A stretch of 52,246 nt of DNA, taken from the NCBI GenBank assembly GCA_016214985.1, contig JACRMM010000017.1:1-52246 (forward strand), in the 5' to 3' direction. Both the position numbers and the translations under genes were made by a program. The notes beneath the pieces are model-generated. The model was not told the origin of the DNA. It saw only the letters and a program-made list of their open reading frames with translations, and made no database searches. Shown in pieces: positions 31,993-41,742 of this stretch (positions within the stretch are counted from its first letter, which is position 1; the number at the start of each line of letters is the position of its first letter). This stretch comes from Deltaproteobacteria bacterium. GTDB taxonomy: Bacteria > Desulfobacterota > Deferrisomatia > Deferrisomatales > JACRMM01.

Positions 31993-33233
31993 GGGTCGCG
32001 GTGGTGGGGACGGGGGTGTCGGGCCTCGTGGCCGCGTGGCTCCTGCACCGGGACCACGAGGTCACGATCTTCGGGGCCGACGACTGGGCCGGGGGCCACA
32101 CCCACACGGTGGACGTGCTGGCGGGCGGGCGCACCTGGGCCGTCGACACCGGGTTCATCGTCTTCAACGAGGTCACCTACCCCAACTTCTGCGCCATCCT
32201 CGGCCGGCTCGGGGTCGCGTCGCAGCCCACCCGGATGACCTTCAGCGTCGCCTGCGAGCGCACGGGCCTCGAGTACAACGCCCACTCCCTCGCCACGCTC
32301 TTCGCCCAGCGCCGAAACCTCGTGGACCCCTCCTTCTGGCGTATGCTCCTCGACATCCTCCGGTTCCGGCGCGAGCTCGAGACCATCCTCGCCCGCGGCG
32401 GCGAGGAGCGCCCACTCCTCCCCTACCTGCGGGGCCGCGGCTACTCCCGGCGCTTCGTCGAGCACTTCGTCGTGCCCCTGGCGTCGTCCCTCTGGTCGGC
32501 GCCGCCGGGCGCGGTGGAGGAGTTCCCCCTTCAGGCCCTCGTGCGGTTCTTCCGCAACCACGGCTTCCTGAACGTGCGCAACCCGTTCCCGTGGCGGGTG
32601 ATCCGGGGCGGTTCCCGAGAGTATGTGCGGCGCCTCACCGAGCCCTTCGCAGAGCGCCTGCGCCTCGTTGCGCCCGTGGCCGGCGTGCGGCGCTTCCCGG
32701 ACCGGGTGGAGCTCGAGGTGCCCGGCGCGGGAACGCTGACCTTCGACCAGGTGGTCCTCGCGACCCACAGCGACCAGGCCATGGCGCTGCTGCGCGACCC
32801 CACCGACGCCGAGCGGGAGGTCCTGGGCGCCATCCCCTACCAGGAGAACCGGACAACGCTCCACACCGACACCCGGCAGCTGCCCGAGCGCCGGCGCCTC
32901 TGGGCCGCCTGGAACTACCGGATTCCCCGGGAGGAGGCGGACCGCGCCGCCCTGACCTACGACATGAACATCCTCCAGTCCCTGGCGGCCCCGGAGGAGC
33001 TCTGCGTCACCCTCAACCGCGCCGAGGTCCTGGACCGGGCGCGTGTGCTCGGCGAGTGGACCTACCACCACCCGGTCTACACGCCGGCGGCGCCGGCCGC
33101 CCAGGCGCGCCACGCCGAGGTGAGCGGTGCGAACCGGACCCACTACTGCGGCGCCTACTGGGGCTACGGGTTCCACGAGGACGGAGTCCGGAGCGCCCTC
33201 GCCGCGTGCCGGTGGTTCGGGGCGGGGCTGTAA
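31989..33233 (+). CDS. FAD-dependent amine-oxidase-like oxidoreductase
   Basis: A 414-aa protein from GTG 31989. The dinucleotide-binding motif is VAVVGTGVSGLVAAWLLH (3-20). GGHTHTVDV follows, and the C-terminal FAD loop is HYCGAYWGYGFHEDGVRSAL. This family (NAD(P)/FAD-binding, amine-oxidase-like) is regularly encoded beside DUF1365 and a CFA-synthase-type methyltransferase. In Rhodobacter such neighbours belong to the singlet-oxygen response, and furan fatty acid formation involves related genes; the same role here is an inference. Confidence 0.9.
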   Translation: MRVAVVGTGVSGLVAAWLLHRDHEVTIFGADDWAGGHTHTVDVLAGGRTWAVDTGFIVFNEVTYPNFCAILGRLGVASQPTRMTFSVACERTGLEYNAHSLATLFAQRRNLVDPSFWRMLLDILRFRRELETILARGGEERPLLPYLRGRGYSRRFVEHFVVPLASSLWSAPPGAVEEFPLQALVRFFRNHGFLNVRNPFPWRVIRGGSREYVRRLTEPFAERLRLVAPVAGVRRFPDRVELEVPGAGTLTFDQVVLATHSDQAMALLRDPTDAEREVLGAIPYQENRTTLHTDTRQLPERRRLWAAWNYRIPREEADRAALTYDMNILQSLAAPEELCVTLNRAEVLDRARVLGEWTYHHPVYTPAAPAAQARHAEVSGANRTHYCGAYWGYGFHEDGVRSALAACRWFGAGL

Positions 33234-33985
33234 TGGAGAGCTGCCTCTACGAGGGCTTCGTGAGCCACCGACGGCTGCGGCCCGTGGAGAACCGATTCCG
33301 GTACCGCCTCTTCTTCGTGTACCTGGACCTCGCGGAGCTCGACCGGGTCTTCCGGGGCCGCTGGCTCTGGTCCGTCTGGGCGCCGAACCTCGCCTGGCTC
33401 CGGCGGGAGGACCACCTGGGCGATCCGGCCGTGCCGCTCGACGAGGCGGTGCGGGCGCTGGTGGCCGAGCGGCTCGGCCGCAGGCCCGAGGGCCCGGTCC
33501 GGCTCCTCGCCCACCTGCGCTACCTGGGCCACAACTTCAACCCCGTGAGCTTCTACTACTGCTTCGACCCGGCCGGCAGGGCGGTCGAGGCCGTGGTGGC
33601 CGAGATCCACAACACGCCCTGGGGCGAGCTCTTCTGCTACGTGGTGCCGGGCGGCGAGGGCGGGAGCCACCATGCGCGGTTCCCCAAGGCCTTCCACGTC
33701 TCGCCGTTCCTGCCCATGGAGCTCGAGTACGCCTGGTCCTTCACCGACCCGGGCGAGAGCCTGGGGGTGGACATGGAGGACGTGGGCCCCGAAGGGACGG
33801 TCTTCGCGGCGGAGCTGCGCCTCGCCCGCCGGCCCCTCACCGGCCCGGCCCTGGCCCGCGTGCTCCTCCAGTACCCCGTCGTCACGGTGAAGGTGGTCGC
33901 GGCCATCTACTGGCAGGCCCTGCGCCTGAAGCTCAAAGGAGTACCGTTCTACCCCCACCCTGACACCGGAGGGGCCCGCCCGTGA
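33233..33985 (+). CDS. DUF1365-family protein
   Basis: A 250-aa protein whose ATG overlaps the preceding stop (TAATG). Family features are SCLYEGFVSHRRLRPVENRF (3-22), the LRYLGHNFNPVSFYYCFD block near 95-112, and FHVSPFLPMELEYAWSFTDP. Its reaction is unknown; it almost always accompanies the FAD oxidoreductase and CFA-synthase-type enzyme, as here. The stop overlaps the next start by 4 bp. Confidence 0.92.
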   Translation: MESCLYEGFVSHRRLRPVENRFRYRLFFVYLDLAELDRVFRGRWLWSVWAPNLAWLRREDHLGDPAVPLDEAVRALVAERLGRRPEGPVRLLAHLRYLGHNFNPVSFYYCFDPAGRAVEAVVAEIHNTPWGELFCYVVPGGEGGSHHARFPKAFHVSPFLPMELEYAWSFTDPGESLGVDMEDVGPEGTVFAAELRLARRPLTGPALARVLLQYPVVTVKVVAAIYWQALRLKLKGVPFYPHPDTGGARP

Positions 33986-35271
33986 GCGACCGCATCGTCC
34001 CCTCCGAAGCTCTGCCCGGCCTGCGCGTCGTCCCCAGAGGCGCCGCGGGGTTCGTCCACCGGCTCGCCCGGGGCGCGGTACTCTCGCGGCTGCGGGGTCT
34101 GCGGGAGGGGTTTCTGGAGCTCCGGGACGGGGACGAGGTACTGGCCCTCGGGGTCCAGGGCTCGGGGCTCGCGGCCCGGATCACGGTGCGGGACCCGGCC
34201 TTCTGGTCCGACGTGGCCCTTGGGGGCAGCATCGGCGCCGCCGAAGCCTATATGGCGGACTTCTGGGAGGCCGACGACCTGGTGAGCGTCGTGCGGCTCG
34301 TGGTGCGAAACGCCAACGTGCTGACCGGCGTCGAAGGCGGGCTCGCCCGCCTCACGATGCCGCTCCACCGGCTCCTGCAGGCGGCGCGTCGGAACACCCG
34401 GGGCGGGAGTCGCCGCAACATCGCGGCCCACTACGACCTGGGCAACGACTTCTACGCCCTCTTCCTCGACGAGACCCTCACCTACTCCTGCGCCCTCTTC
34501 GAGCGGGACGACATGACGCTCGCCGAGGCCTCGACGGCCAAGTACGACCGGCTCTGCAGGAAGCTCGACCTGCGGCCCGGAGACCGGGTGCTCGAGATCG
34601 GCACGGGCTGGGGCGGCTTCGCCCTCCACGCGGCGGGCCGCTACGGCTGCCGCGTGACCACGACCACCATCTCCCGGGAGCAGCACGAGCTCGCCTCGCG
34701 GCGCGTGCAGGAGGCGGGCCTGGCGGACCGGGTGGAGGTGCTCCTCTGCGACTACCGCGACCTCACGGGGACCTTCGACAAGCTCGTCTCGATCGAGATG
34801 ATCGAGGCCGTGGGACACCACTACCTCGACGCCTACTTCCGGTGCGTGGGTGAGCGCCTCGCCCCCCACGGGCTCGCCGCGCTCCAGGCCATCACCATCG
34901 TGGACCACGCCTACGAGCAGCAGCTGCGCTCCGCCGACTTCATCAAGCGCTACGTCTTCCCCGGGAGCTTCCTGCCCTCGGTGGCGGCCATCTCGGCTTC
35001 GGTGGCCCGAACCACGGACCTTCGGCTCGTCCACCTGGAGGACCTCACCCCCCACTACGCCCGCACGCTCGCGGCCTGGCGGCAGCGGTTCCTGGCCCGG
35101 GCCAACGACGTGCGGCGGCTCGGCTTCCCCGAGAGCTTCCTGCGGCTCTGGGAGTACTACCTCTGCTACTGCGAGGGCGCGTTTCGCGAGCGCTACATCG
35201 GCGACGCGCAGCTGCTCTTCGCGAAGCCTCGCTGCGAGCGGGCGCCGATCCTGCCGGCCCTGGCCGCGTGA
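33982..35271 (+). CDS. Cyclopropane-fatty-acyl-phospholipid synthase family methyltransferase
   Basis: A 429-aa protein from GTG 33982. The substrate-binding HYDLGNDFYALFLDETLTYS lies at 150-169 and SAM motif I VLEIGTGWGGFALHAA at 203-218. The catalytic-region residues of CFA synthases are seen in SIEMIEAVGHHYLDAYF and in FIKRYVFPGSFLP. The enzyme uses SAM to methylate or cyclopropanate double bonds of membrane phospholipid acyl chains. In this operon the FAD protein could process its product further, for example to a modified fatty acid. Confidence 0.93.
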   Translation: MSDRIVPSEALPGLRVVPRGAAGFVHRLARGAVLSRLRGLREGFLELRDGDEVLALGVQGSGLAARITVRDPAFWSDVALGGSIGAAEAYMADFWEADDLVSVVRLVVRNANVLTGVEGGLARLTMPLHRLLQAARRNTRGGSRRNIAAHYDLGNDFYALFLDETLTYSCALFERDDMTLAEASTAKYDRLCRKLDLRPGDRVLEIGTGWGGFALHAAGRYGCRVTTTTISREQHELASRRVQEAGLADRVEVLLCDYRDLTGTFDKLVSIEMIEAVGHHYLDAYFRCVGERLAPHGLAALQAITIVDHAYEQQLRSADFIKRYVFPGSFLPSVAAISASVARTTDLRLVHLEDLTPHYARTLAAWRQRFLARANDVRRLGFPESFLRLWEYYLCYCEGAFRERYIGDAQLLFAKPRCERAPILPALAA

Positions 35272-35822
35272 AGAAGGCCGTCGAGGCCCTCGTCCAGCAG
35301 GCGGCGTGGTTCGCCGCCGTGGTCGGCGCGGCCCGGGGCCTTCCCTGGACCGGCCCCGCGGCGGTGGCCGCCGCGCTGGCGCTTCGGCTGGCCTGGACCG
35401 GCGACCGGCGGGCCGAGCTCGCCCTGGCCGCCGCCGCCGCGGCCGGCGGCTTCGCCCTCGACACGGCGCTGACCGCGGCGGGCCTCTACGCGCCCAGACC
35501 CTACCTCTTGCCGCTGCCCTGGTCGGCCCCCTGGATGGTCTCGCTGTGGGTGAACTTCGCCGCGACGCTGAACGGCCCGCTGCGCAGCTTGCGCGGGCGC
35601 TATGGCCTGGCGGCGCTCCTGGGCGCCGTGGGGGGGCCGGCGGCCTACGCCGCGGGCGAGAGGCTCGGGGCCGTCACCTTCGGCGACCCGCGTGCCCTCG
35701 GCTTCGCGGCCTTGGCCGCGGCATGGGCCCTGGCCGTGCCGTCGCTCCTGTGGTTGGCGGCGGCCCTGGAGAGACAGACGGCCAGGCCTCACACTGGCCA
35801 GGGCCCGCCCCTGTCCGCGTAG
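35268..35822 (+). CDS. DUF2878-family membrane protein
   Basis: A 184-aa protein with about five membrane segments, very Ala-rich, starting at GTG 35268 that overlaps the CFA synthase stop by 4 bp. The family pattern is seen in APWMVSLWVNFAATLN near 83-98. Function unknown; DUF2878 is a frequent last gene of this lipid cluster. Confidence 0.88.
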   Translation: MKKAVEALVQQAAWFAAVVGAARGLPWTGPAAVAAALALRLAWTGDRRAELALAAAAAAGGFALDTALTAAGLYAPRPYLLPLPWSAPWMVSLWVNFAATLNGPLRSLRGRYGLAALLGAVGGPAAYAAGERLGAVTFGDPRALGFAALAAAWALAVPSLLWLAAALERQTARPHTGQGPPLSA

Positions 35823-36266
35823 CCCCTCACGTCACGTGCCGAACCGGATCAACTCCAGTCGAGGAGTGCGTAGTCCGCAAACTCTCGGCCGCGGTCGTCA
35901 TGATCGGCAGAGTCGTCTCTGGTGCGGGATGCGGCGGCCGAGAACGAGGCACTCCGACAGCAGGCGACGATCGCCCGCCCCCCATCCGGCTCGCGCGAGC
36001 TGGGGGTCGATGCGGCTCGCTCTTGTTTCTCGCTCGTTTGGGCCTTGTGGCATGGGCCCCCTGGGCTTCGGTGGCATTGAAGCTGTGATATGGGTGTTCA
36101 GGAACCAGAGAGGATGGCCTGACTGAGGGCTTCTCGGCAGGCGGTCTCCGGTAACGGGCGAGCGCCCGGCACCCAGTCAACTTCGACGGCGGTCCGCCGG
36201 CCTCTCCGCGGGCTCTTCTACCCCGATTCAACGCTCTTGTTCAAGGGACGGCCCAGGAGAGCCTGC
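35823..36266. other. Convergent intergenic region without recognisable gene
   Basis: The 444 bp between the DUF2878 gene (plus) and the DUF1499 gene (minus) show no frame with protein-like composition, no ribosome site and no obvious strong hairpin. Nothing further can be supported. Confidence 0.6.
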
Positions 36267-36716
36267 TCATGGGGACGGAAGTCGGCCCCCCAGAGCCTCC
36301 CGGATCTCCTCGACCCGCCCCCGGTTCTTCCCCAGGTCCGAGTACCCCACGCGGGAGGCCGAACGGACGTGGATGACCCGTGTCTGCCGGTCCAGCGCGA
36401 ACTCGCCGTCGTCCACGAAGCCGAGTCGGGTGCGGAACTCCACCCGGAGGTAGTCCGGCCCGGAGTCCACGACGCGCGTGTCCGGCCGGGCCGCGAGGAG
36501 CTCCCGCAGGCGCGCCCAGGCCTCGTCCGGGTCCCCTCGAAGGGCGAGGGGGGCGATGCGGTGGCGGTCGTCGTCGGCCTGGCTCGACACGCAGTTCGGC
36601 GACAGGGGGCAGGCGGCCAGACGCCCCTCCCGCACCCCGAGCCCCTGCGGGGGCTTGCCCGCGCAGGCGGAGAGGATCCCGGTGAGCAGGAGCGGCAACG
36701 TTCGCAACCATCCCAT
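36267..36716 (-). CDS. DUF1499-family lipoprotein
   Basis: A 149-aa protein. The lipobox LSAC at residues 15-18 follows a hydrophobic signal. The DUF1499 domain shows LAACPLSPNCVSSQADDDRH (33-52) and VIHVRSASRVGYSDLGKNRG. The family is of unknown function and often neighbours CFA-synthase-type genes. It begins 4 bp after the stop of the methyltransferase upstream, so the two are co-transcribed. Confidence 0.88.
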   Translation of the reverse strand: MGWLRTLPLLLTGILSACAGKPPQGLGVREGRLAACPLSPNCVSSQADDDRHRIAPLALRGDPDEAWARLRELLAARPDTRVVDSGPDYLRVEFRTRLGFVDDGEFALDRQTRVIHVRSASRVGYSDLGKNRGRVEEIREALGGRLPSP

Positions 36717-36720
36717 GGGC

Positions 36721-37773
36721 TCAGCCTCCGCGCTTCTGGAGCAGGTAGTGCGCCACCCACCACTCGCTCCCGCCGCGGAATCCCCACAACTCGGCGCAGG
36801 CGAGGAAGAAGATCCGCCAGCGCTGGAGCCAGAGGTCGGCCCGGGCGGCGCCGTAGACGTCGGCCAGCACGGGACGCACGCGCTCCCGCTCGGCGTCGAG
36901 GTTTCGGAGCCAGTGCTCGGCGGTGCGCCGGTAGTGGTCCCCGGAGACCCTCCAGTGGTCGAGCACCTCGAGGTGCCGCTGGAAGTGCAGGAGGAGCCGG
37001 TCCGACGGCATGACCCCGCCCGTGAAGAAGTAGCGGCCCAGCCAGTCGTCTTCGCCCCGGACGTCGAAGACGTAGGCGGCCTCCCGGTGGCAGAAGACGT
37101 GGACGAAGAGCCGCCCGCCCGGCGCGAGCCAGCCCGCGATACGCTCGAGGAGCGCCTCCCAGTTGCGCATGTGCTCGAACATCTCCACCGAAACCACGCG
37201 GTCGTAGCGGCCCTCGGCCGCGAAGGCGTTCATGTCGGCGGTGACCACCTCCACGTTTCGCAGGCCCCTCTCCTTGCACCGCTCCTCGATGAACCGGCGC
37301 TGGGGGGCGGAGTTAGAAACCGCAGTCACCCAGCAGGTCGGGTAGCGCTCCGCGAGCCAGAGCGTGAGAGAGCCCCAGCCGCAGCCGAGCTCCAGCACCC
37401 TCATGCCGTCGGCGACAGCCGCTCGCTCGCAGCTTAGGGCGAGCATCTGCTCTTCCGCCTCGGCGAGCGTCTCGCTTCCCGTCGGGTAGAGGCAGCAGCT
37501 GTACTTGAGCCGGGGCCCCAGCACCCGCTGGAAGAAGGCGGGGGGCAGCTCGTAGTGCTGCTCGTTGGCGGCCCGGGTCTCCACGGCCACGGGGCTCTCC
37601 CGCAGGGCCGCCACCAGCGTCCGGTGGCGCTCCTGGAGGCCCTCGGGGTCGCCGACGCCCTCCTCCCGGAGCCGCTGCCGGCACAGGCGCCTGATGCCCA
37701 GGCGGATGGCCGGGTCCGGCAGGCGCCCCTGCTCGGCGAGGCCCAGGCCTAGCGACGGGAGCTCGCGGCTCAT
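36721..37773 (-). CDS. Second CFA-synthase-type SAM methyltransferase
   Basis: A 350-aa protein from ATG 37773 with a GGAG site; a GTG two codons earlier is less likely. The substrate region reads [20 protein letters not shown] and the SAM motif [20 protein letters not shown] (near 126-145). [19 protein letters not shown] follows. The N-terminus is shorter than that of the plus-strand enzyme and the two are only distantly alike, so they probably act on different lipid substrates. DUF1499 follows in the same operon. Confidence 0.9.
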   Translation of the reverse strand: MSRELPSLGLGLAEQGRLPDPAIRLGIRRLCRQRLREEGVGDPEGLQERHRTLVAALRESPVAVETRAANEQHYELPPAFFQRVLGPRLKYSCCLYPTGSETLAEAEEQMLALSCERAAVADGMRVLELGCGWGSLTLWLAERYPTCWVTAVSNSAPQRRFIEERCKERGLRNVEVVTADMNAFAAEGRYDRVVSVEMFEHMRNWEALLERIAGWLAPGGRLFVHVFCHREAAYVFDVRGEDDWLGRYFFTGGVMPSDRLLLHFQRHLEVLDHWRVSGDHYRRTAEHWLRNLDAERERVRPVLADVYGAARADLWLQRWRIFFLACAELWGFRGGSEWWVAHYLLQKRGG

Positions 37774-37810
37774 CAGCACGCTCCAGCGAACCGCGACCGG
37801 TGCGGCGATG

Positions 37811-38119
37811 TCATCGCGAGAACACGCGGAAGAGCCTGTCGAGGCCCGACTTCTCCAGCTGGGTCACGTGGTCGAGCTCGCCGGCGTCGAGCCAGACACC
37901 CGAGCAGGCCGAGCACTTGTCCACCTTGATCTCCCGGTAGTCGATCTCGATGAGGTCCATGCCGCACTTGGGGCACTTCATGTGGTGCAGCTCCCGGGCC
38001 CTCGCCTTCTCCTCCTCGGCCAGCTTTCGCTGCTTGTCCTCCTCCAGTTTCTTCTTCCGTTCGAACTCCTGGCGGGCGAAGAACTCCTCTTCCTTTTCGC
38101 TGGGCGTGAGATCCGGCAT
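37811..38119 (-). CDS. TFIIB-type zinc-ribbon protein, paralogue 1
   Basis: A 102-aa protein from ATG 38119 with a GGAGG site. A charged helix ([20 protein letters not shown], 18-37) precedes a zf-TFIIB-type ribbon with C49, C52, C69 and C72 in [20 protein letters not shown], then [14 protein letters not shown]. It ends [11 protein letters not shown]. Paralogue 2 (48305-48610) has the same plan and a nearly identical ribbon. Family function is unknown; zinc binding is expected. Confidence 0.9.
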   Translation of the reverse strand: MPDLTPSEKEEEFFARQEFERKKKLEEDKQRKLAEEEKARARELHHMKCPKCGMDLIEIDYREIKVDKCSACSGVWLDAGELDHVTQLEKSGLDRLFRVFSR

Positions 38120-38154
38120 CGTTCGCTCCCTCCTCTTCGTGAGTGGTTTTCCGA

Positions 38155-39050
38155 TCACTTCCCTTGGGCAGCGCCCAGGACGCCGACGTAGTCGAGCAGC
38201 TCCCGCAGGTTGGCGCTCAGCTGGTAACGGCCGTTGGCGAAGACGCCGTAGTCGGCCCCGCCCATGACCGACGCGTAGCGGGTGGAGTTGGCGTAGAAGA
38301 GCCACTGGGACACCCACTTGCGCTCCACGGCCTCGTTGAAGAGGCTGTCGTTCTGGGCGAGCCCCTTCGCGAGCCCTCATTCCCACGCCCCGAGGATCAC
38401 CTTCGTGGCCGCGAGCGTCATGGCGCTGCTGGTCTCGATGCTCTCCGCGAACTTCTCGTAGTGCCCCTCGGTCCACTGGCGGCTTTGGCAGGACTGGCAG
38501 ATCTTCTTCATCCGGCCCTCTCGGGCCACCTGCTCCTCCGTGCCGATCAGTCCCTCGACCACGCGCTCGCCCGTGAGCTCGGTGGGGAGCGGCAGCCCGG
38601 CCCTGTTCTTGGGCGTCGTGGTATCGGCCGAGGCCGGGTGCGTGTGGGCGTAGACGAGGCCGAAGATCCGCCACGCCGCCCGGTCCCCCATCTGGTGGGT
38701 GCGCGCGGCGATCACCTCGCTTCCGGCCGTGAGCAGGCTCGCGTGGCAGGTGGCGCGGGTGGACGCCGCAAAGTGCACGCCCGGCTCCCAGGGAACCGCG
38801 GAAAAAAATCCCACTTCGCCTCGAGCGACTCGTAGACGTTGCCGTGCTTGCTCACGAGGTACACCGCGTAGGCCGGCACATCGGGCCCCTTGTGGCACTG
38901 GCTGCAGGTCTTGGGCTTTCGCGCCACCTCGATGGAGAACTGGTGGCGGGCTTGGCAGGCCGTGCGAGCCCCCTTGCTGCCGTCGGGGTTCACGCGTCCG
39001 ACGCCCTGGTTGGGCCAGCCCGAGGGCCGCGATCGCCGGATACGGGACGT
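38155..39050 (-). pseudogene. Octahaem hydroxylamine-oxidoreductase-like cytochrome c, decayed
   Basis: Similarity to the C-terminal part of HAO-type multihaem cytochromes is seen in WPNQGVGRVNPDGSKGA, KTCSQCHKGPDVPAYAVYLV and SKHGNVYESL. Haem motifs are damaged: TACQARH (expected CxxCH), CQSCQSRQW (expected CQSCH), and a lone ATCHASLL. The frame breaks at a run of seven A near 38805 and an in-frame TGA follows GAWE at 38377-38379, after which the family sequence continues to 38155. The N-terminal half is missing. Only CSQCH remains as a complete motif, so it is inactive. Confidence 0.8.
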
Positions 39051-39888
39051 CGTGGCTTCGCCCGGGCACGCTCTTCTCCTCTTGCGCAGGCGTGCGGGCC
39101 GCGGCCGCCGGGCGCACGCGCGGTCGGGCCGTCGGCACGGTCTTCGATCTCCATCGCACGGCCGAGACGGCAGCGTCGGCTCGCGGGCCTGGGCCGAGCG
39201 CCCCTGCTCGCCTCCTCAGTGCACGTTGACGAACACCCGGTCCCAGAGCTGCTTGAGCGGTGGGGCGCCCGGCAGCAACTCGCCCGCCCCGGTGTGGAGC
39301 CCCGAGGGCCATTCGATGCTCAGGAACAGGCCGCTCACGGCCTGGAGCAGGATCAGGGGGCCAGGACCGTCTCGGGCGCCTGGGCTTGCCAGGGAGGCGG
39401 GCTGATCCAGGGAGCAGGCTCGGCGGGCCGGTTCATGGGGATCTCCGGGGCGAGGGCTCGGGGACCAGGCGTCGGAGGGAACAGGGTGCCCGGGAGCCCT
39501 CCGAAGTCAAGCCGGCGCCGACCGAGAGGGCTCGGGCTCACCCGGACCGACCGGAGGGCGTGCTCCAGGGAGAGGCATCCGAGGGCGTCGGGGTGCCGAG
39601 TGTCAGGGCGGCCGGCGAGCTTCCGAGTATCCACGCCTTCTTGAGGCACCCGAGGGTAGCGTGGGGACCGCCCCGCCAACCGCGCCGCCGTCGGCGGCGC
39701 AGCGGGCCGCCGACGTAGCCGGACGGACAGAGCAGGGGACAGGCAAGCTATCCTTGCTCACGTACGGATCTGTGCGGGGGGTGCCGGGAGACCGGCATCC
39801 CTACCGTGACAATTATCCTAGACGCCCTGCCGGTCCGTGGCAGCTTTGGCGGCATGTTGATCCTCGCCCGCCGCCAGGAGGTGCTGCC
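39051..39888. other. Non-coding stretch upstream of the transposase
   Basis: No frame shows protein-like composition on either strand. GC-rich, Pro/Arg/Gly-coding artefacts dominate. It separates the cytochrome relic from the REP-associated transposase; the last 150 bp, with AT-richer steps near 39800-39830, may hold the transposase promoter, but no clear hexamers are seen. Confidence 0.5.
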
Positions 39889-40818
39889 ATGGCCCGCATC
39901 CCGCGCCTGCCGCTCCAGGGGGAGTCCGCCACCTACCACGTGATCTCCCGTTCCGCCTTGCCTGGGTTCTCCATGGGCGACGTGGAGAAGGACTTCCTGC
40001 TCTGCCTCCTCCGACGCCTCTCTCGCATCTACTTCGCGGAGGTCTTGGGGTCTTGCCTGATGGGGAGTCACGCTCACGTCGTCGTGCGCATGCACACCGG
40101 TGAAGGCGTCGACGACGATGAGATGCGTCGGCGCTTCCTGCTCTCCCGCAGTCGCGACGCGGTCCCGGACCTCCTCGACGGCCAGATCCCGCTCCTCCGA
40201 GAGAAGTGGGCGAGCCTCTCCGAGTTCGTGAAGGACGTCAAGCAGTCCTTCTCTCGATGGTACAACCGCACCCACGGCCGCACCGGCTTTTTCTGGGGCG
40301 AGCGGTTCAAGAGCGTGCTCGTGGAGGACGGCGATACGCTCATCAACCTGCTGGCCTACGTCGACCTGAACCCGGTGCGCGCCGCCATCGTCGAGAAGCC
40401 CGAGGACTACCGCTGGTCGTCTCTGGGGTACCATCTCCAGACCGGCAACCGAGACGGGCTGCTCTCGCTCGACCTGGGGCTGGGCCACTTCTCCGACGTC
40501 GACGACGCCGCGCGGCTTCGCCTCTACCGGCGCTTCGTCTACGAGATCGGTTCGGTGCCCGGCGCAAAGGGCGCGTCGATCCCGGAAGAGACCTTCGAAG
40601 CCGAAGAACGCCGTGCGTTCCAGATCACGACGCTCGATCGTTTCCGCTGCCGCACCCGTTACTTCACCGACAGCGGGGTGATCGGCATGAAGCACTTCGT
40701 GGCCGGCTGCTACCAGCGATTCCAGGACTGCTTCGCCTGCAAGCATCCCAAGAGGCCCCAGCCCGTGGCCGGGATCGAGGGGGTCTTCGCCCTCAAACGC
40801 CTGCGCAACGCCCCATAG
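39889..40818 (+). CDS. REP-associated tyrosine transposase (Y1/RAYT type)
   Basis: A 309-aa protein from ATG 39889 with an AGGAGG site. The fold of IS200-like Y1 transposases is seen in YHVISRSALPGF, the metal-binding HxH at 61-63 (MGSHAHVVVRM) and a candidate nucleophile Tyr125 in QSFSRWYNRTHGRTGFFWGE. The LINLLAYVDLNPVRA segment that follows is typical. Such enzymes are domesticated single-copy transposases that move or maintain REP palindromes. A tandem 38-39-bp repeat lies 0.9 kb downstream at 41743-41878. No terminal repeats were identified around the gene. Confidence 0.9.
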   Translation: MARIPRLPLQGESATYHVISRSALPGFSMGDVEKDFLLCLLRRLSRIYFAEVLGSCLMGSHAHVVVRMHTGEGVDDDEMRRRFLLSRSRDAVPDLLDGQIPLLREKWASLSEFVKDVKQSFSRWYNRTHGRTGFFWGERFKSVLVEDGDTLINLLAYVDLNPVRAAIVEKPEDYRWSSLGYHLQTGNRDGLLSLDLGLGHFSDVDDAARLRLYRRFVYEIGSVPGAKGASIPEETFEAEERRAFQITTLDRFRCRTRYFTDSGVIGMKHFVAGCYQRFQDCFACKHPKRPQPVAGIEGVFALKRLRNAP

Positions 40819-41190
40819 CCCCAGCCTCTCCCACCGCTCGACGACGGGTGCCCGCTACGGCGTCGATGCTGCACTTCGCCCGGGAGCCGGAGTCGCCCCA
40901 ACTCTTGCCCTTCGCGTGCCCCGATCCAACGGTAGGGCCCCCCGATCCGACCTGATCTTGCCCTCATAAGGGTAATCCTCTTTGACTCCATTTGATTCCA
41001 GAGGCCTGCCTTGGCCGACCTCGGGGCCCTTGGTCTTACGAACGGAAGTCCATGGATCCAGGTCTGGATAATGCGCCTGTCCCCAAGCTCTTCCCCAACG
41101 AGCCGGTTCCCCTTACGGTTGACGTACGACCGAATCGGTGGCCTATTCGGACCTTGTTCCACTCCCCCAAAAAGCGAGAGGAGACGCGTC
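40819..41190. other. Intergenic region with a possible promoter
   Basis: No gene is apparent. Near 41118 a TTGACG hexamer is followed after 19 bp by TATTCG, and CCGAAT/ATTCGG half-sites (about 41131-41152) form a short inverted repeat over it. This could drive the gene at 41191; the spacing is suboptimal. Confidence 0.3.
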
Positions 41191-41652
41191 ATGTCCAATC
41201 CCCCGTCCTTGAAAGTCGACATGGAAAACAGACCGGTCACCCTCCACTACCCCGGAGCGGAGGGCGTGGTCTTTCACGACGCCGTTCTCGTGGTCCGAAA
41301 CGAAGGGTCCCTCCGGATCGAGGCGATCGACCTGAAGATGCGGATCGCACAAGGGGACAACGTGCTCTTCCACGGTCTCGTCGGCCTCGCTTCGCTGGGA
41401 ATTGCCGAGGCCCTGGATCCCGGTGAAGAGGCAAAGCTCAGCGTGTTCCGGACCATGCAGCGCACGGTGAAGGGGTTTGGAAGTAAGGTGAATCTCTTCG
41501 GTTACAGGGTCGCACTGAACTGGCACTACGACGTATCGGCTGCGCCCGTGGCCGGTCCGGGTGGGGAAGAAGTGTGCGAAGCGCGAACCTGGCGAGTCCA
41601 GTGGCGGCCTTCCGAGGCGGATCCGAGCCTCGTGGAAGTGGACGTTTCGTGA
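41191..41652 (+). CDS. Conserved-looking beta-rich protein of unknown function
   Basis: A 153-aa protein from ATG 41191 with a GAGAGGAG site. It has no signal peptide or membrane segment. Alternating strands (PVTLHYPGAEGVVFHDAVLV, SLRIEAIDLKMRIAQGDNVL, VNLFGYRVALNWHYDV) suggest an immunoglobulin-like or arrestin-like sandwich. No family is recognised and it is monocistronic. Confidence 0.65.
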   Translation: MSNPPSLKVDMENRPVTLHYPGAEGVVFHDAVLVVRNEGSLRIEAIDLKMRIAQGDNVLFHGLVGLASLGIAEALDPGEEAKLSVFRTMQRTVKGFGSKVNLFGYRVALNWHYDVSAAPVAGPGGEEVCEARTWRVQWRPSEADPSLVEVDVS

Positions 41653-41742
41653 CCTGCAAGTGGGATCGCTGGACGACGCTTGGCGCTACTCCCGATGCCA
41701 CGCGCTGTGATCGTGCAAGCACCGGCCTCGCCGTCTTCGTCT

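Noticed and set aside
38790..38815. Programmed frameshift at the A7 run of the HAO-type gene
   Set aside because: Haem motifs are mutated on both sides and a stop follows, so decay explains it better.
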